A DNA stretch of 64,000 nucleotides. Source: Laburnicola sp. R22_1 (lineage: Eukaryota; Ascomycota; Dothideomycetes; Pleosporales; Didymosphaeriaceae). The notes under the pieces were generated by a model that was not told the origin of the DNA, did not search any database, and was given only the letters and a program-made list of their open reading frames with translations. Where the stretch lies: contig JACONQ010000010.1 in assembly GCA_014281115.1 (NCBI GenBank), positions 2,542,001 through 2,606,000 of the forward strand, given 5' to 3'. Both the position numbers and the translations under genes were made by a program. Each line of letters opens with the position of its first letter. Positions within the stretch are counted from its first letter, which is position 1. Of the stretch, positions 1 through 12,459 are shown piece after piece.

Positions 1-214
1 GCGCCTTTTACCTTCCTAAAGACGCCTTTTCTAGTTAGTGTTAACGTAGTAGTTAGCGTGGGCCTGTGCCCTATACCGCCCTCTATATAAGAAAGGGCCC
101 TCTATATCCCTTTCTTATCCACTATTTTAAAATAGTATTAATTTAACTAGCTCTTTTAACTATTCTAGCTATCCCTAATAGGTTAGCCCTATAAGGCTAT
201 GTATTGCCCTTATA
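1..214 (+). repeat. 5' LTR of element E2, cut by the window edge
   Basis: This is the right part of a long terminal repeat seen complete at 1530-1816, 6787-7072, 8618-8904, 35557-35843 and 50693-50979. It has the shared blocks in the same order: a GCGCCTTTTACC start, a TATATAAG TATA-like block near 85-92, and the ending CCCTTATA at 207-214. The first roughly 70 bases lie left of the window. The matching 3' LTR is at 8618-8904. Confidence 0.85.
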
Positions 215-1529
215 TTATTCTAAGACTAACTATTTTTATTTAGCTATAGATAGCAATATAATATCTACTCCTCTTTTAAGACACTACCTATAGGTAGTTA
301 AATTAGTAAAAGTTTTACCTTATTAGTTACTAGTTATACTAGGCAATTATTATACTGCGTTAAAGTCTATTAAGAAAGGCTGCTTCTACACTCCTTTGCC
401 TACTATAAGTTAGTCAGGGTATATTAGTTTATTAGTTACTTTAGTGCTAGGTAGCTATTATACTACGCTAAGGTCTATTAAGAGAGACTGCTTCTAAGTT
501 TCTCCTTTGCTTATTGTATAAGGGTAGAAACTTTATAAGTTACTAGAAAGGATTCTTAGTATTAGAAAGTTTGTATTTTACTGCCCTAAAGTCTATTAAA
601 AGAGACTACTTCTAAGTCTCTCCTTTGCTTAATATATAAGAGTAGGAACTTTATTAGTTACTAGAAAGGATCTCTAGTGCTAAAGAGTTTGTATTTCACT
701 ACCCTAAAGTCTATTAAGAGTGGCTGCCTCTAAGTCCCTCCTTTGCTTAACGCATAAGGATAGGAATTTTATTAGTTACTTTTATAAGAGATTAGTTTAA
801 TAGGTTACACTACTATAGTCTATTAAGAGAGATTGCTTTAAGTTGCAAAAGTAGTAGTACTACTTTACACTAGTAGGATTAAGATACTACTAAGGCCTAT
901 TTAGAAAGGCTAGAATTCTAAGTTTACTAGCTACTAGTTATAGCATAAGTAGTAGAAAGTGCTATTAGTTATCCCTATAAGACTTTATACTCTAGTTTAA
1001 TAGATTATATCTAGATTTACTAAAATAAGTTCCTCTAGTCTATTAAGAGGCCGTCCTAAATATCTCTAAATAATAATAAATAATAATAAATAATAATAAA
1101 TAATAATAAATAATAATAAATAATAATAAATAATAATAAATAATAATAAATAATAATAAATAATAATAAATAATAATAAATAATAATAACAAATAATAAT
1201 AAACAATAACTATATTATCTTTAAAGACTAATTTGCCTATAACACCTAACTAGTATTACACTATAAGGGCTAAAGGCACTAAGTAAAGAAAATTAGAATT
1301 AGGCTCTAGAGACGCTATAGCGCCACCTATAAAGATTTTATATAAATAATACTTTTACCTTTTTTATAAGGCGCCCTATCTTACTTACTAAGTATACTAG
1401 CTTACACTTATAAAATACCTAGACTTACTAAATTTAGGTACCCTACTACACCTAACTATTAATCTCTTAGGTATTTTTTATTATTATTTCTTACTACCTT
1501 TATAATAGACACCCCTAATAAACTACTCT
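215..1529 (+). mobile_element. E2 leader region with tandem hairpin repeats
   Basis: Untranslated leader downstream of the E2 5' LTR. It contains a tandem repeat of about 107-119 bp, recognisable by the block AGTCTATTAAGAG near 363, 470, 589, 705 and 818. Several units hold an inverted repeat (GAGAGACT, six-base loop, AGTCTCTC), which would fold as a stem-loop in RNA. The same leader follows the LTR of E3 (35844-36735). E2 is interrupted at 1529 by E1 and resumes at 7073. No open frame of note is visible. Confidence 0.75.
1071..1190. repeat. Decanucleotide microsatellite (TAATAATAAA)n
   Basis: About twelve near-perfect copies of a 10-bp unit inside the E2 leader. The homologous place in E3 (around 36,590-36,615) has only two or three degenerate copies, so the array expanded in this copy. 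Confidence 0.9.
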
Positions 1530-1816
1530 TATAATAGTCCTGTATCGGCGTCTCTACTAAGCATATCCTATTACCTTTCTTTTATACTCTATTTCCCCTA
1601 TATATGCCTTTTACCTTTCTAAAGACGCCTTTTCTAGTTAGTGTTAGCGTATAGCTAGTGTAGGCCTATACCCTATACCGTCCTCTATATAAGAAAGGGC
1701 CTCCTATATTCCTTTCTTGTTTACTATCTTAGAATAGTATTAATTTAACTAGCTCTTTTACCTATTCTAGCTATCTATAATAGGTTAGCCTTATAAGACT
1801 ATATATCGCCCTTATA
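1530..1816 (+). repeat. 5' LTR of E1
   Basis: 287 bp, starting TATAATAG (the family start TGTAATAG with a G-to-A change) and ending CCCTTATA. It contains the TATATAAG block also seen in all other copies. Confidence 0.85.
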
Positions 1817-2639
1817 TTATTCTAAGATTATTCTTTTTATTTAGCTGTGGACAGTAATATAATATCTACTCCTCTCTTAAGATGCTGCCTATAGGCAGTT
1901 AAATTAGTAGAAGTTTTACTTTATTAGTTACTAGTTGTGCTAGGTAGTTGCCTAAAGTCTATAAGACTACTAATTTAACTTCTCTACCTATTGCAAATAG
2001 GTAAGGGTGTATTAGTTTATTAGTTACTAGTTATAATAGATAGTAGTTCTGTGCTAAGGTCTATAAGACTACTAATATAACTTCTTTGCCTACTATAAGT
2101 GGGTAAGAGTATATTAGGTTAGTTACTAGTTATGCTAGATAGTTATTACACTATCTAAGATCTATAGGACTACTAATATAACTTTTCTGCCTACTATATG
2201 TAGGTAAGAGTGTATTAGTTTATTAGTTACTAGTTATGCTAGGTAGTTATTATACTACGCTAAGGTCTATTTAAGAGGCCACTTCTATACTCCTCTACCT
2301 ACTATAAGTTAGTAAAGGTGTATTAGTTTATTAGTTACTAGTTATGCTAGATAGTTATTATACTACGCTAAGGTCTATTTAGAAAGGCCGCCCTAGAAGT
2401 CCTAATATTCTAAATACAAATAATAATTAATAAATAATAACTATTGCGCTATACCCTATAGAGCTAACTTGCCTAATAACTATCTTCTAGTGCTATTATA
2501 GCAAGGGCATAAGGCATAGAGCTAGAGGATTAGAGTTAGGCTATAGAGGTAATATAGAGGTTAAAGTTTTATATATTTTATCTTATACTTTATCTTTTAT
2601 ATAATCTTTTCTTAGCTTAGACTATACGCTAGCTCGTAC

Positions 2640-5300
2640 GCTATATAAGATCTGCCACTCTAGGTCCATCTACTATACCCTCTCTATAACCCTCTACTTT
2701 ACTTAACACTACTATTGTCTGCACTATAGTAAGCTACTACTCTTTAATTTAGAAGACTTCTAAAATATTTCTAGCATTCTCTCTACCCCTAGACAGTTCT
2801 AGAATTAATAATATAGAGGTAAATATTTGCCTACACCCTACTAATAATAGTCTATATAACGCTTGCCTTAAGAAGATTTCCTTACTTAATCTTACTAGTA
2901 AGCTATCATCTATTAAGCGTAGAAAGTAGCTAATAGCTACTTTTTAGACAACTAGTTGCTTTGCCCCTAGCCTTATAAAAAAAGAGTATTATTAAACTAC
3001 TAAAAAAGGTCTACCCTAAAAAATCCTTTATAATATATAGTATAATTACTATATTCCTATACTTAAAGCAGACTAGCTAAGTAACAAATTTTTAATAGTA
3101 GATTTTAAGTAGCTTACGCACTAAGGCAAAGCTAAACTTAAAACTACTAGTAAGTATAACGCGTTTATAGAAAAATTTAAGCTAGACTAATTAATCTAGT
3201 AAAGCTTAGAAATAAGATAGTTACTTACTACCTATTAGCTTTAGGCTTAATATTACTTTTCTTAAGGCCTATTTTTAAAAATAGTACTAGATTTAGTAAC
3301 TAGGGCTATTACAAAGTCTAAAGAAGACCCTAAATAGAAAGTCCTTATTTAGGCTTTATGTAAGTACACTAATATATTTAAATAAGCTTTTACTATACTT
3401 AAGGCAATAACACCTTATACTATAGTATACGTAGTCTTAGAGGATTCTTACTTCTAGCCTAATATTACTAATTAAGTAGCTATTAAATAAGGCTTATTTA
3501 GCCCTAAGAAAGTTCTTTCCTTTATTAAAAATAGTTATAATCTATAGCACTATACTTAAGTCCCTTTAAAACCCTCTAGCCTAGAAATGCCGAATCTACT
3601 ATATAGTTCACGCCGCCCTTAGGTAGCTAAGTAGAGCTTATTCTACCTAGCTACGCCCTAATATACACTATAATATCTGCCCTAGCTTATAGTGCCTACT
3701 TTATAATAGAATAATACCTTTTACTACTTTCTAGTCCCTAGATATATATAAACTAAGCTCGCTAATAGCGCCTAGATAGACGTACCCTAGGGTAGACACG
3801 CTTTTACTACCTCTAGTATATCTAAACTAGGATGCTCTATAAAGCTACCTAATATTAATAAGTACTATAGAAGAGATTAATCTAGCCTTAGTATTAAAAA
3901 TTAGCTAAAAAATATGCGTAATAAGATCTGCGTAAATATAGACTATTACTAAGGTAATAATAATAAAAAAGATTAAGATAATCTTATAAAAGCTATTCTT
4001 AGCTACCTTAAAGGCGCGCCTTAAGAGGCAGCGTAAAATTAGTATTAAATAAATTAGACCCTCTAAGAAAATTATAGACCTAAAGCACTTTTTAAATTTC
4101 TAGAAGAAACTTACTATAATCCCTTTACTCCTTAATAGGTACGCAAGAAGTTTTATAAGCTTTTTCTCTCTAATAGAATAGACACCTAGATATTTCTATA
4201 GGCTTTTAAAAGCCTAGCTAGACAAGGTAAACTAGACGCAAAGACCTAGAAGGATAAATTATAACTTAAGTTAACTAGAAGTCTTAAGTTAATACTTTAG
4301 AGAGAGATAAAAGACCTTAATATTAACTACCTAGCAATTAAACGCTAGATAACTATAGCTAGCTATACTCTCTATAATAATAGTATAATAAACTCTTTCT
4401 AGGCGCATATAAGGACTTCTTATAAGGTACTACTCTTTAAATTAACGCCCTTATATATAGCAACTAGAAAACAAATACTTTATTTTAGACCTGCTCTTTT
4501 CTTTTTAACTCTTTATAATTAGACTAAAGTATAGTGTATAAAGTATAACGCCTGCTTTAGCTATAGTAAGAAACTTAGAGATTTACACTTATGCTGCTAT
4601 TCTAAGGCAGCTATATAAGTAAATATAAAAGTAAAGAATAATTGTAATTTAAATAAACTTAGTATTGCCTACTACTCTAATTTAGAGATAGGTAATTTAT
4701 TAGATAATAGGGCTTTAAATGCGCGCTACTAGACTACTCTAACCTAGTAGCTTATATAGGAGCTACTAAACTAATTAATCTAGATACACTATAATTTTAA
4801 CTATAAAATGTAGATACTAAACTAAAATTACTGCCTATAGGTGGTAAGATAGTAAGAGTTCCTAAGCTATTTAGAGGCCCCTAGCTAGTTATGCTAGTGC
4901 AAATTAAATTCTAAAAATTAGCTCTTAGGTTGTAAGTCTTAATAGATACTAGTGCTAGCACTTATAATCTTATTACTTTAAGGTATATAAAGGCAGTATA
5001 AAAATAGCTTAAAGCTAAACTCCTTTGCCTAAAGATACTAATCCCCCTTAAGAACTTTATAGGGAAGAAAAGCGCAAAAGTAGATACCTATTTTATAGCC
5101 CAGCTTAGTATTAATAGACGTAGTATTACTATATAGTTTATTTTTATAAAATAGGGGACTATAATCTTATTATTAGTAGAAAATTTTTTAAGCAAGCTAA
5201 CTACCTAGTTAATGCTTCAGACTGCCGCCTTTATTAGAAAGATAATAAGAGTCTAACCTTTACTAGCAATTTTGTTCTACTGTAGACTTTTCTACTACCT
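2640..5300 (+). pseudogene. E1 gag and aspartic-protease relic
   Basis: A plus-strand coding relic with many TAG and TAA stops. Near 4,555-4,610 a degraded zinc-knuckle-like stretch (CFSYSKKLRDLHLCC) can be read. At 4936-4959 the reading VLIDTSAS is the retroviral-type aspartic protease active site, with the catalytic Asp codon at 4945-4947. The region is collinear with the minus-strand gag-protease of E4 (about 48,470-45,270). The stops fall where Trp or Gln codons would be expected, as RIP produces. No functional protein can be made. Confidence 0.7.
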
Positions 5301-6786
5301 AACTCTTTCTACTAGGATAACGCCACCTAATAGGATAGCCTACTTAAAAAGTAGAATTATACTTACCAAATAACTTACTTATTAAAAGCTAACTAAAGTG
5401 TCTCTAAGGAGATCTCTATCTAGCTTCCTAGCTCTACTATCTTAGTTATTAGAATGTACTTAAAGGCTTATTAGAAACTAAGCTATAAAGACACCTTTAC
5501 CAAAGATAGTAGCGTTAAGGCTATTAAGCTACCTTTCTTAGATAAGAAACTATTAAATAATAAATTGCCTTTTAGTTACCCTATCTCTACTACCTAAGAA
5601 AGCCACTACTAAGACTAGTCCCTAGGAATTATATAGTAGAATTTAGGTCTTACTTTTAACCCTAGACCTAGAGATCATAAACCTACTAGAAAAGCTAATT
5701 TATAGATTAGGTAGCTCTTACCTATAAAATTAACTATTTAATTAAAACTACCCTAGCTAGAATAATCTAGGTTAGCACTCTTCCGCCCTACTAAATTGCT
5801 AACTTAGAAGGAAAACTTAGTATTACTTACTATAGTAATAGCCCTAAAGATTATAGCGCTGCCTATTATAGCAGTAAATTAAAGAATAAAGAGCCTGCCT
5901 ATTATAACAACCTTCCTAAAAATAATCCTAAATTTACTAACCTAATTAACCTTAAGTCTAACTCTCTATAGGAAGAATGCTTAAATAATAAATTTAATAG
6001 TAAACTACCTAATAAAATCTTCTAGAATACTAATAATTAGAAGCTACCTCCTAACTATTAGTTTATACTCTAATCTATTAGTTACCTAACTTGTTTTACT
6101 CCTAGGGGCACCCTAAGCTACTAAAATAGGTAGCCTAGTTTACTACTAGTTAAGTAGCTTTCTAGCTAGCCTACTATATATAGGCACCTATTGCTTTTAG
6201 CGCCCTTGCCTTTAGTAGCTCCCCTACTAGCTAGCTTACTACTAATTTAGCAGCACCCTAACTAACACGCGTATATAGTGTACCTATAACTTTTAGCACC
6301 TCTACTTCTAGATATCTCTACTACTACTAGTAGCACTTATAGCTTTAGAAGCTGCTCTACCCTTATTAAAAACTATATAGTTAGGTTAATATATTTTTAA
6401 CACTCTTCTATAGTACTAGAAAATATTATATAATATAATTGCGCCCGCGCGTAATAAACTAACTAGAATTTTTTTTAGCTAACTATGTTTTTATATAGTG
6501 TTAGAGCTAAGAATATACTCTATTAGCAAAACGCTAAACGCTAAAATATAGTTTCTACTATGTTTTTCTACTAATTTACTAATTTATACCTAATAACTTT
6601 CCTTAATATTTCTACTAAATAGTAACTAAATTAAAACCTAAGGCTACTATTAAAACTATAGAGGTCTATTACCCCTATTACAACTCTTTGTAGCCCTAAA
6701 ATTGTGCTAGTTATATTAAAAATCCACTAAAATACTTTATATTTATATACTTTTCTTTCTATTTTTAGACCTTAAAAGGAGTGTTA

Positions 6787-7072
6787 TATAATAGTTCTAT
6801 GCTAGTCTTTTTACTAAGCACACCCTATTACCTTTTTTTATACTCTATTTCCTCTATTTGCGCCTTTTACCTTTCTAAAGGCGGCTTTTTTAGTTAGTAT
6901 TAGCGTGTGGCTAGCGTAGGCCTATGCTCTACGCCGCCCTCTATATAAGAAAGGGCCCCCTATGTCCCTTTCTTATCTGCTATCTTAGAATAGTATTAAT
7001 TTAACTAGCTCTTTTAACTATTCTAGCTATTTCTAATAGGGTAGCCCTATAAGGCCGTGTACCGCCCTTATA
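6787..7072 (+). repeat. 3' LTR of E1
   Basis: 286 bp, preceded directly by a purine-rich tract (6774-6786) and followed by the duplicated target GCTCT. Its differences from the 5' LTR are mostly C/T and G/A. Confidence 0.85.
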
Positions 7073-8617
7073 GCTCTAATACTTAAAAAACCTTAACACT
7101 AAATTGCCCTAGCGCTAACCTTACTAAGTAGCTTTATTTGGTCTGTCCTAATTTTCTATTACTCTATTTTACTAAGTAGCCTTACACACTCTACCTTAAT
7201 TTTTTACTACTTTAGATCTTAGTTAAGCTTATATTTAAATTAGGGTAGCACTAGTTATAGGAACCTACTTTCTTTACTATAATTGCTCTAGCCCTTACCT
7301 ATTACCTATTAAATATTCAGCTAGTTAACTAATTACTAGACTATTAATATTGCCTACCTACCTTTTAGTATAGCTTATTAATAAATTATAGTTAAATATC
7401 CCTATTATAACCCTACTTCTACTCTAAACTTACTAGCAGCTAGCCTTTAAAGCCTCTAAATTTAATAACTCTATACTATTATCCTCTAAGGGTACTAAAA
7501 TTAATGTATATTAGGCAACTCTAACTGCTCCTTCTAATAATAGAAACTCTAAAGTAGAGCCTAAGTCTAATTACTTTAGTTAAGAAGACGCCTAATCTAG
7601 TAAGAACTATAGTAATTATACTAAAGAAGAGGCGCTTAATAAGAATAATTTTGATAAACTTAGTATTGCTTACTATAATAATAGCCTAGAAGATAATAAC
7701 GCCGCCTATTATAGTAATAGATTAGTAGATAAAGAGACTGCCTATTATAATAACTTCCCTAATAGAAATCCTAATTTTACTAACCTAATTAACTCTAAGT
7801 CAAACTCTCTATAGAAAGGATGCTTAGGTAATAAATTAGATAGTAAACCGCCTAATAAAGTCTTCTAGAATGCTAATAATTAGGAGCTGCCCCCTAACTA
7901 TTAGCCCTTACTTTAATCTACTAGTTACCTAATTTATTTTGCCCCTAAGGGCACCCTAAGCTACTAAAATAGGTAGCCTAGTTTACTACTAGTTAAGTAG
8001 CTCCCTAGCTAGCCTACTATATATAGGCACTTATTACTTTTAGCGCCCTTACTTTTAGCTATTTTCTCTTTAGCTAGCTTACTACTAATTTAGTAGCTAT
8101 CTAGCTATTACGCGCATATAGGGCACCTATAGCTTTTTTAGCACTTTTACTTATAGACGTTCCTATTACTACTAGTAGTCTCTATAGCTTTAGAAGCTAT
8201 TCTACTCTAATTAAAAACTATATAGTTAGGTTAACACGTTTTTTAATACTCTTTTATAGTACTAAAGAATATTATATAATATAATTGCGCTCGCGCATAA
8301 TAAACTAACTAGAATTTTTTAGCTAAGTATATTTTTATATAGCGTTAGAGCTAAAAATGCAATCTATTAGTAAAATACTAAACGCTAAGATATAGTTTTT
8401 AACCTAGCACTAATTTACCTCTAACTACTTTCTTTAATATCTCTACTAAATAGTAACTAAATTAAAAACTAAGGCTACTATTAGAACTATAGGGGCCTAT
8501 TACCCCTATTACAACCCTCTTTAGCCCTAAAATAGTGCTAGTTATATTAAAAACCTGCTAAAACACTCTATTTTTATATACTTTTCTTCCTATTTTTAGA
8601 TCTTAAAAGGGGGGTTA
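7073..8617 (+). mobile_element. 3' internal part of E2
   Basis: Resumption of E2 after the E1 insertion. It aligns by eye with the two halves of E3 internal sequence at 38,800-38,936 and 49,364-50,692. The uninterrupted text across the E4 insertion point in E3 is visible here around 7,225 (TTAGTTAAGCTTATATTT), so this copy is the empty-site control for E4. No open frame is evident; E2 and E3 look like short non-autonomous elements. Confidence 0.75.
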
Positions 8618-8904
8618 TATAATAGTACTTACTAGCCTTCCTACTAAGCACGCCCTATTATCCTTCTTTTACACCTTATTTTCCCTATTTACGCCTTTTA
8701 CCTTTTTAAAGGCGTCTTTTCTAGTTAGTGTTAGCGTAGTAGTTAGTGTAGGCCTATGCCCTACGCCGCCCTCTATATAAGAACTGACCCCCTACATCCC
8801 TTTCTTATCTACTATCTTAGAATAGTATTAATTTAACTAGCTCTTTTAACTATTCTAGCTATTTCTAATAGGTTAGCCCTGTAAGGCCGTATACCGCCCT
8901 TATA
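8618..8904 (+). repeat. 3' LTR of E2
   Basis: 287 bp, preceded by the purine tract AAAAGGGGGG and ending CCCTTATA. Directly to its right begins the integrase relic of E7, so E2 inserted into that gene. Confidence 0.85.
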
Positions 8905-11205
8905 ATAAGTTAATCTAAAATAAGGAATACAGGTTTCTTTACTACTATAGTCTTTATACAAGGTATTAGTTTAATATATTTAGTTAGTTAATAGACTATT
9001 ACTAATATAGTATTATATATAATTTCTATTACTAGGTCCTTAGATTTTAGTATTCTAGTAACAAAATCTATAGCAATGTCTTTCTATAGTGCTGTTAGTA
9101 TTTTAATAGCTTATATTTTTCTATACTTAAGATATATAGCGTGCTTATTGCGTTAATATTCTACACACTTATAGATATATATTATTACTACTTTCTTAAT
9201 TTTCTTATAACTATAGTTCTATTAGATAAGTTCTATTGTTTTCTTAATGCCTAGGTGTCTATATATAAGGTTATTGTAATATTATTAGATAATCTTAGTC
9301 TATTATTCCTTAGGAACTTCTCTAATAATAACTAGAAGTTAGTTAAGTTCTATTATTAGTTTAAGTAATCTATCTTAGTGCTATTAAAGTATTGCGAAGT
9401 ACGTCTTTGTCTTTTCTTCTATAAGGTTGCTTTATTAGCTAAGAGCGTTAGCTCTTTTAGTTTTCTTGCCTAGAGTGTACATAATTTTAGATCTGTACTA
9501 TCTTAGTGTTTTTGCCTATTAAGCTTATTATAGCGTTAGCTCTTTTAATATTATAAATTATATAAGGTTTTTATAGTTTGTAAAGATTATAAGATCTAAA
9601 TAACTATGCGCATAGATTCTCTAATACTTAAGTGCTTTTATAATTGCATAAAGTTCCTTATTATAGACATTATATCATGTCTTAGCGTTATTAAACTTGC
9701 ATAAATAGTATATAATAAGGTGCTATTTCCTATTCTTTTCTTATTTTACATATTACGTCTAGCTCGAGATTACTTATATCTATTATAATTTATAGGAGTT
9801 CTTTATTCTAAAAGTAGATCAGAACTAGTAGATTAATATATTCTATTATTAACTATTAAAATACTATATTATATTTATTTATCTATATAAAAGGCGTATT
9901 CTTTCTAGTAAAGTTCATTAAAGATATTATAACTTTGGTGTATTCTTTAATAAATTGTTAGTTAAATCTATAGAATTCTAAGAATTCTTAGATGTTTTTA
10001 GCTGTCCTTAGTTGTGGCCAATTCCTAATATATTTAATTTTCCAGGTACTATACTAATTCCTATAGTGCTAACAATATATCCTAGAAACTTAAGTTCCTA
10101 TATATAAAACTTACACTTGTGTGGCTTAATTTATATGTATGCTCTATCTAATGCTCTTAGTACTATTTACATATATTTAATATATTCTAACTTATTCTTA
10201 GAGTAGATAAGAATATTATCTATGTATATAATAATAAATATATCTAAGTAGTTGTGTAGTATATAGTTAACAAGTGCTTAAAAGTCGCTAGTATATTAGT
10301 AAGTCTAAATAGTATAACTATATACTTAAATAGTCTATAGCGTATTCTAAACGCTGTCTTCTACTCTTTACCTTTATTTATTTATATAAGGTAGTATCTA
10401 TTATATAAATTTATTATTGTAAAGATTCTAGCTCTTAAGAGTTAGTCTTATAGCTCTGCAATATTTAGTAATAGATATTAATTCTTAATTATTATATTGT
10501 TAAGTTTTTAATAGTCTATATAGTTAAGGTTCTCTATTCCTCTTAGGTACAAATATAAATAGACTTGCTGCTAGTAACTTAGATAGTCTAATATCTTCCT
10601 TATTAAGGTTCTTTTTAATAAATTTCTTTTTTACTAAAGTTCTTTTCCTAATTTACTATAAAGTAGTCTAAAGGGTAGTATTTTTCCCTTTTCTAGGTTA
10701 ATTATATAATCCTAGGGTTCATGCTTAAGTAGGTTAGCTTTTCATTCCTCTTCCTAAAATAAATAACTTTATTCTTTATATTTGTTAGGATACTATAAGT
10801 TATACTCTTCTTTATTATTATCTTGCGTTTTATAACCTAGTAGTTTCTACTAGCGTCTACTTAGATTAATTTGTATTTATTAACTTCTAGTTATAAGACT
10901 ATATTATTAATAGCTCTCTTATTTACTATTAAATACTACTAATATATAGCCTTTATATGCAATATACTATTACTACACTATAAGAATATTCTTCCTATTC
11001 TCTAGTCAATCTAGGGATTATTCTTTTTAAACTAGAGCATTCCTAGTATAATATTGTAACTTAATTTATTAAGTATATTTAGGGTTATCCTTTCTATAAG
11101 TGTGTGTCTATCTTATTCTATAATAAGATTAGCTTTAACTTTGTAGTTAACTATAGGTATTCCTAGTAGAGGCATTTTATTTATAATATAGAGTATATAT
11201 AACTT
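8905..11205 (-). pseudogene. E7 Ty3/gypsy pol relic (RT, RNase H, integrase)
   Basis: Minus-strand pol of a Ty3/gypsy element, split and stopped many times. Near 10,205-10,240 the reading YIDNILIYS is the reverse-transcriptase core YxDD motif with the second Asp changed to Asn. Around 10,060-10,110 the reading ELKFLGYIVS is the palm/connection motif that follows it. At about 8,930-9,130 an integrase core can be read (IAIDFVT, then LTKYIKLIPC). The integrase is cut at 8905 by E2, so its C-terminus lies left of the window. Function is lost. Confidence 0.75.
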
Positions 11206-12450
11206 TTCTCCTCTTCCTTAGGTTAATCTATAATAATACGTAATTCTAGGCTAGCTGTTTAACTAACTACTGTGTTACGTAATTAATAATTTCTTTAATA
11301 ATATTTTTTATAGCAATAATAATAATAATAATTATAATAGTAACTAACCTAACTATTTTATTACTCTTCTATAGTAGATCTCCACTTGCAACTAGCGAGC
11401 CGTATACTACTCCCTTAGAACGTTACTACCGCCGCCTATCTTCTTTATACTCCTACTATCGCTACTACCCTTACTTCTTGTTATTCTTATGCGCCTATAT
11501 AATCTTAACTACTACTAGAAGCTTCTCCTACTATAGCTGCGCGCGCGTACTCTAGCAATATATAAGAAATATCTACTCCTCCTTTAATAGACGCCTACTA
11601 CTATATCTTAGCCTATTCTTTAGCCTTACTAGTAATATAATAGTAAGGTGCTATTTTTTATATAAAGGTTACTATATCTCTTCCTAGGTCTTTATATACA
11701 AGAATAATCTAGCACTTAAGAATTTAGAGTTATATAAAGATTGTATATAGCCTAAATAGGTTATTAAATATAATCTTTAGAATAGTGTAATTATAATTAA
11801 TTTAGTCCTTTAGTATTCCTACCTCTTAAACCTTATCTTGCAGCAGATAGGCTAAATAGCTAATATTACCTAGCTATTTATCTATGCTAGTTTTAAATTC
11901 TCTAGTAGCTATCTAACTATAGGTATTAGATAACATAATCTTAGGATGCTAGAAAGGTGTTGTATTACTGTATATAATAAAGAGTTAGATTTAAAAAACT
12001 TAGTGTTATATAAGTTAAAGGTAAAGATTTAGTGTACTAGGCATTACTAATATTATAAGAGTAGACAGACTTTATATACTATGCATATAGCAAACTATAG
12101 TTATGCTACTACTAGGTTGTAAGCGCGACAACTAAACTATAGTTAAGTGTTCTATTACCCACACTACTCCTGCGGTTGCAACTTTGTATAGGTCTACTAT
12201 AGCTTTCTAATAGTCTACTAGTTAAGAGATAATATGTAACTTAGTTATACTAGATAGTAGACTATCTATTAACTACTATTAATAATACCGCTATACAAAA
12301 CATTAACAATAAAATTATTATTATTTTATGTATATTTTGTTACTACTACTATATACTAGGTGCTAGGTTTTAGTGTCTTCTATTTTACTCCTCTCTGTGT
12401 ATAGTGCGGATTCAATCTTAGTTAGAATCTTAACATAACGAAGATTTTTA
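11206..12450 (+). mobile_element. Family R repeat, copy 1, with 9-bp target duplication
   Basis: 1,245-bp insertion in E7, flanked by ATATAACTT at 11197-11205 and 12451-12459. It starts TTCTCC and ends AAGATTTTTA, like the copy at 31,751-32,910 and the inverted copy at 16,241-17,291. TSDs of 9, 15 and 16 bp in the three copies are too long and variable for an LTR element and resemble target-primed (non-LTR) insertion. No reverse transcriptase is recognisable, so the class is open. Confidence 0.75.
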
Positions 12451-12459
12451 ATATAACTT

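Larger units (their letters stand above)
1530..7072 (+). mobile_element. LTR retrotransposon E1, gag-protease only, nested in E2
   Basis: Flanked by two LTRs of 287 and 286 bp (1530-1816, 6787-7072) and a 5-bp target duplication, ACTCT on the left (1525-1529) and GCTCT on the right (7073-7077). The single A/G difference is a RIP-type transition. A purine tract (AAAAGGAGTG) precedes the 3' LTR. Inside are a leader, a degraded gag frame and an aspartic protease. The reverse transcriptase and integrase expected next are absent: the sequence passes near 5,820 from protease-downstream sequence, like E4 around 45,270, into a 3' segment like that of E2 and E3. E1 therefore looks like a chimeric non-autonomous member of the E4 family. 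Confidence 0.85.

Noticed and set aside
1..1. Telomere or subtelomere
   Set aside because: No TTAGGG-type repeats in either orientation were seen; nested transposons alone do not prove a chromosome end.
1..1300. CRISPR-like array from the evenly spaced repeats
   Set aside because: Units are contiguous about 115-bp tandem repeats with diverged copies, not short identical repeats with unique spacers, and the genome is fungal.
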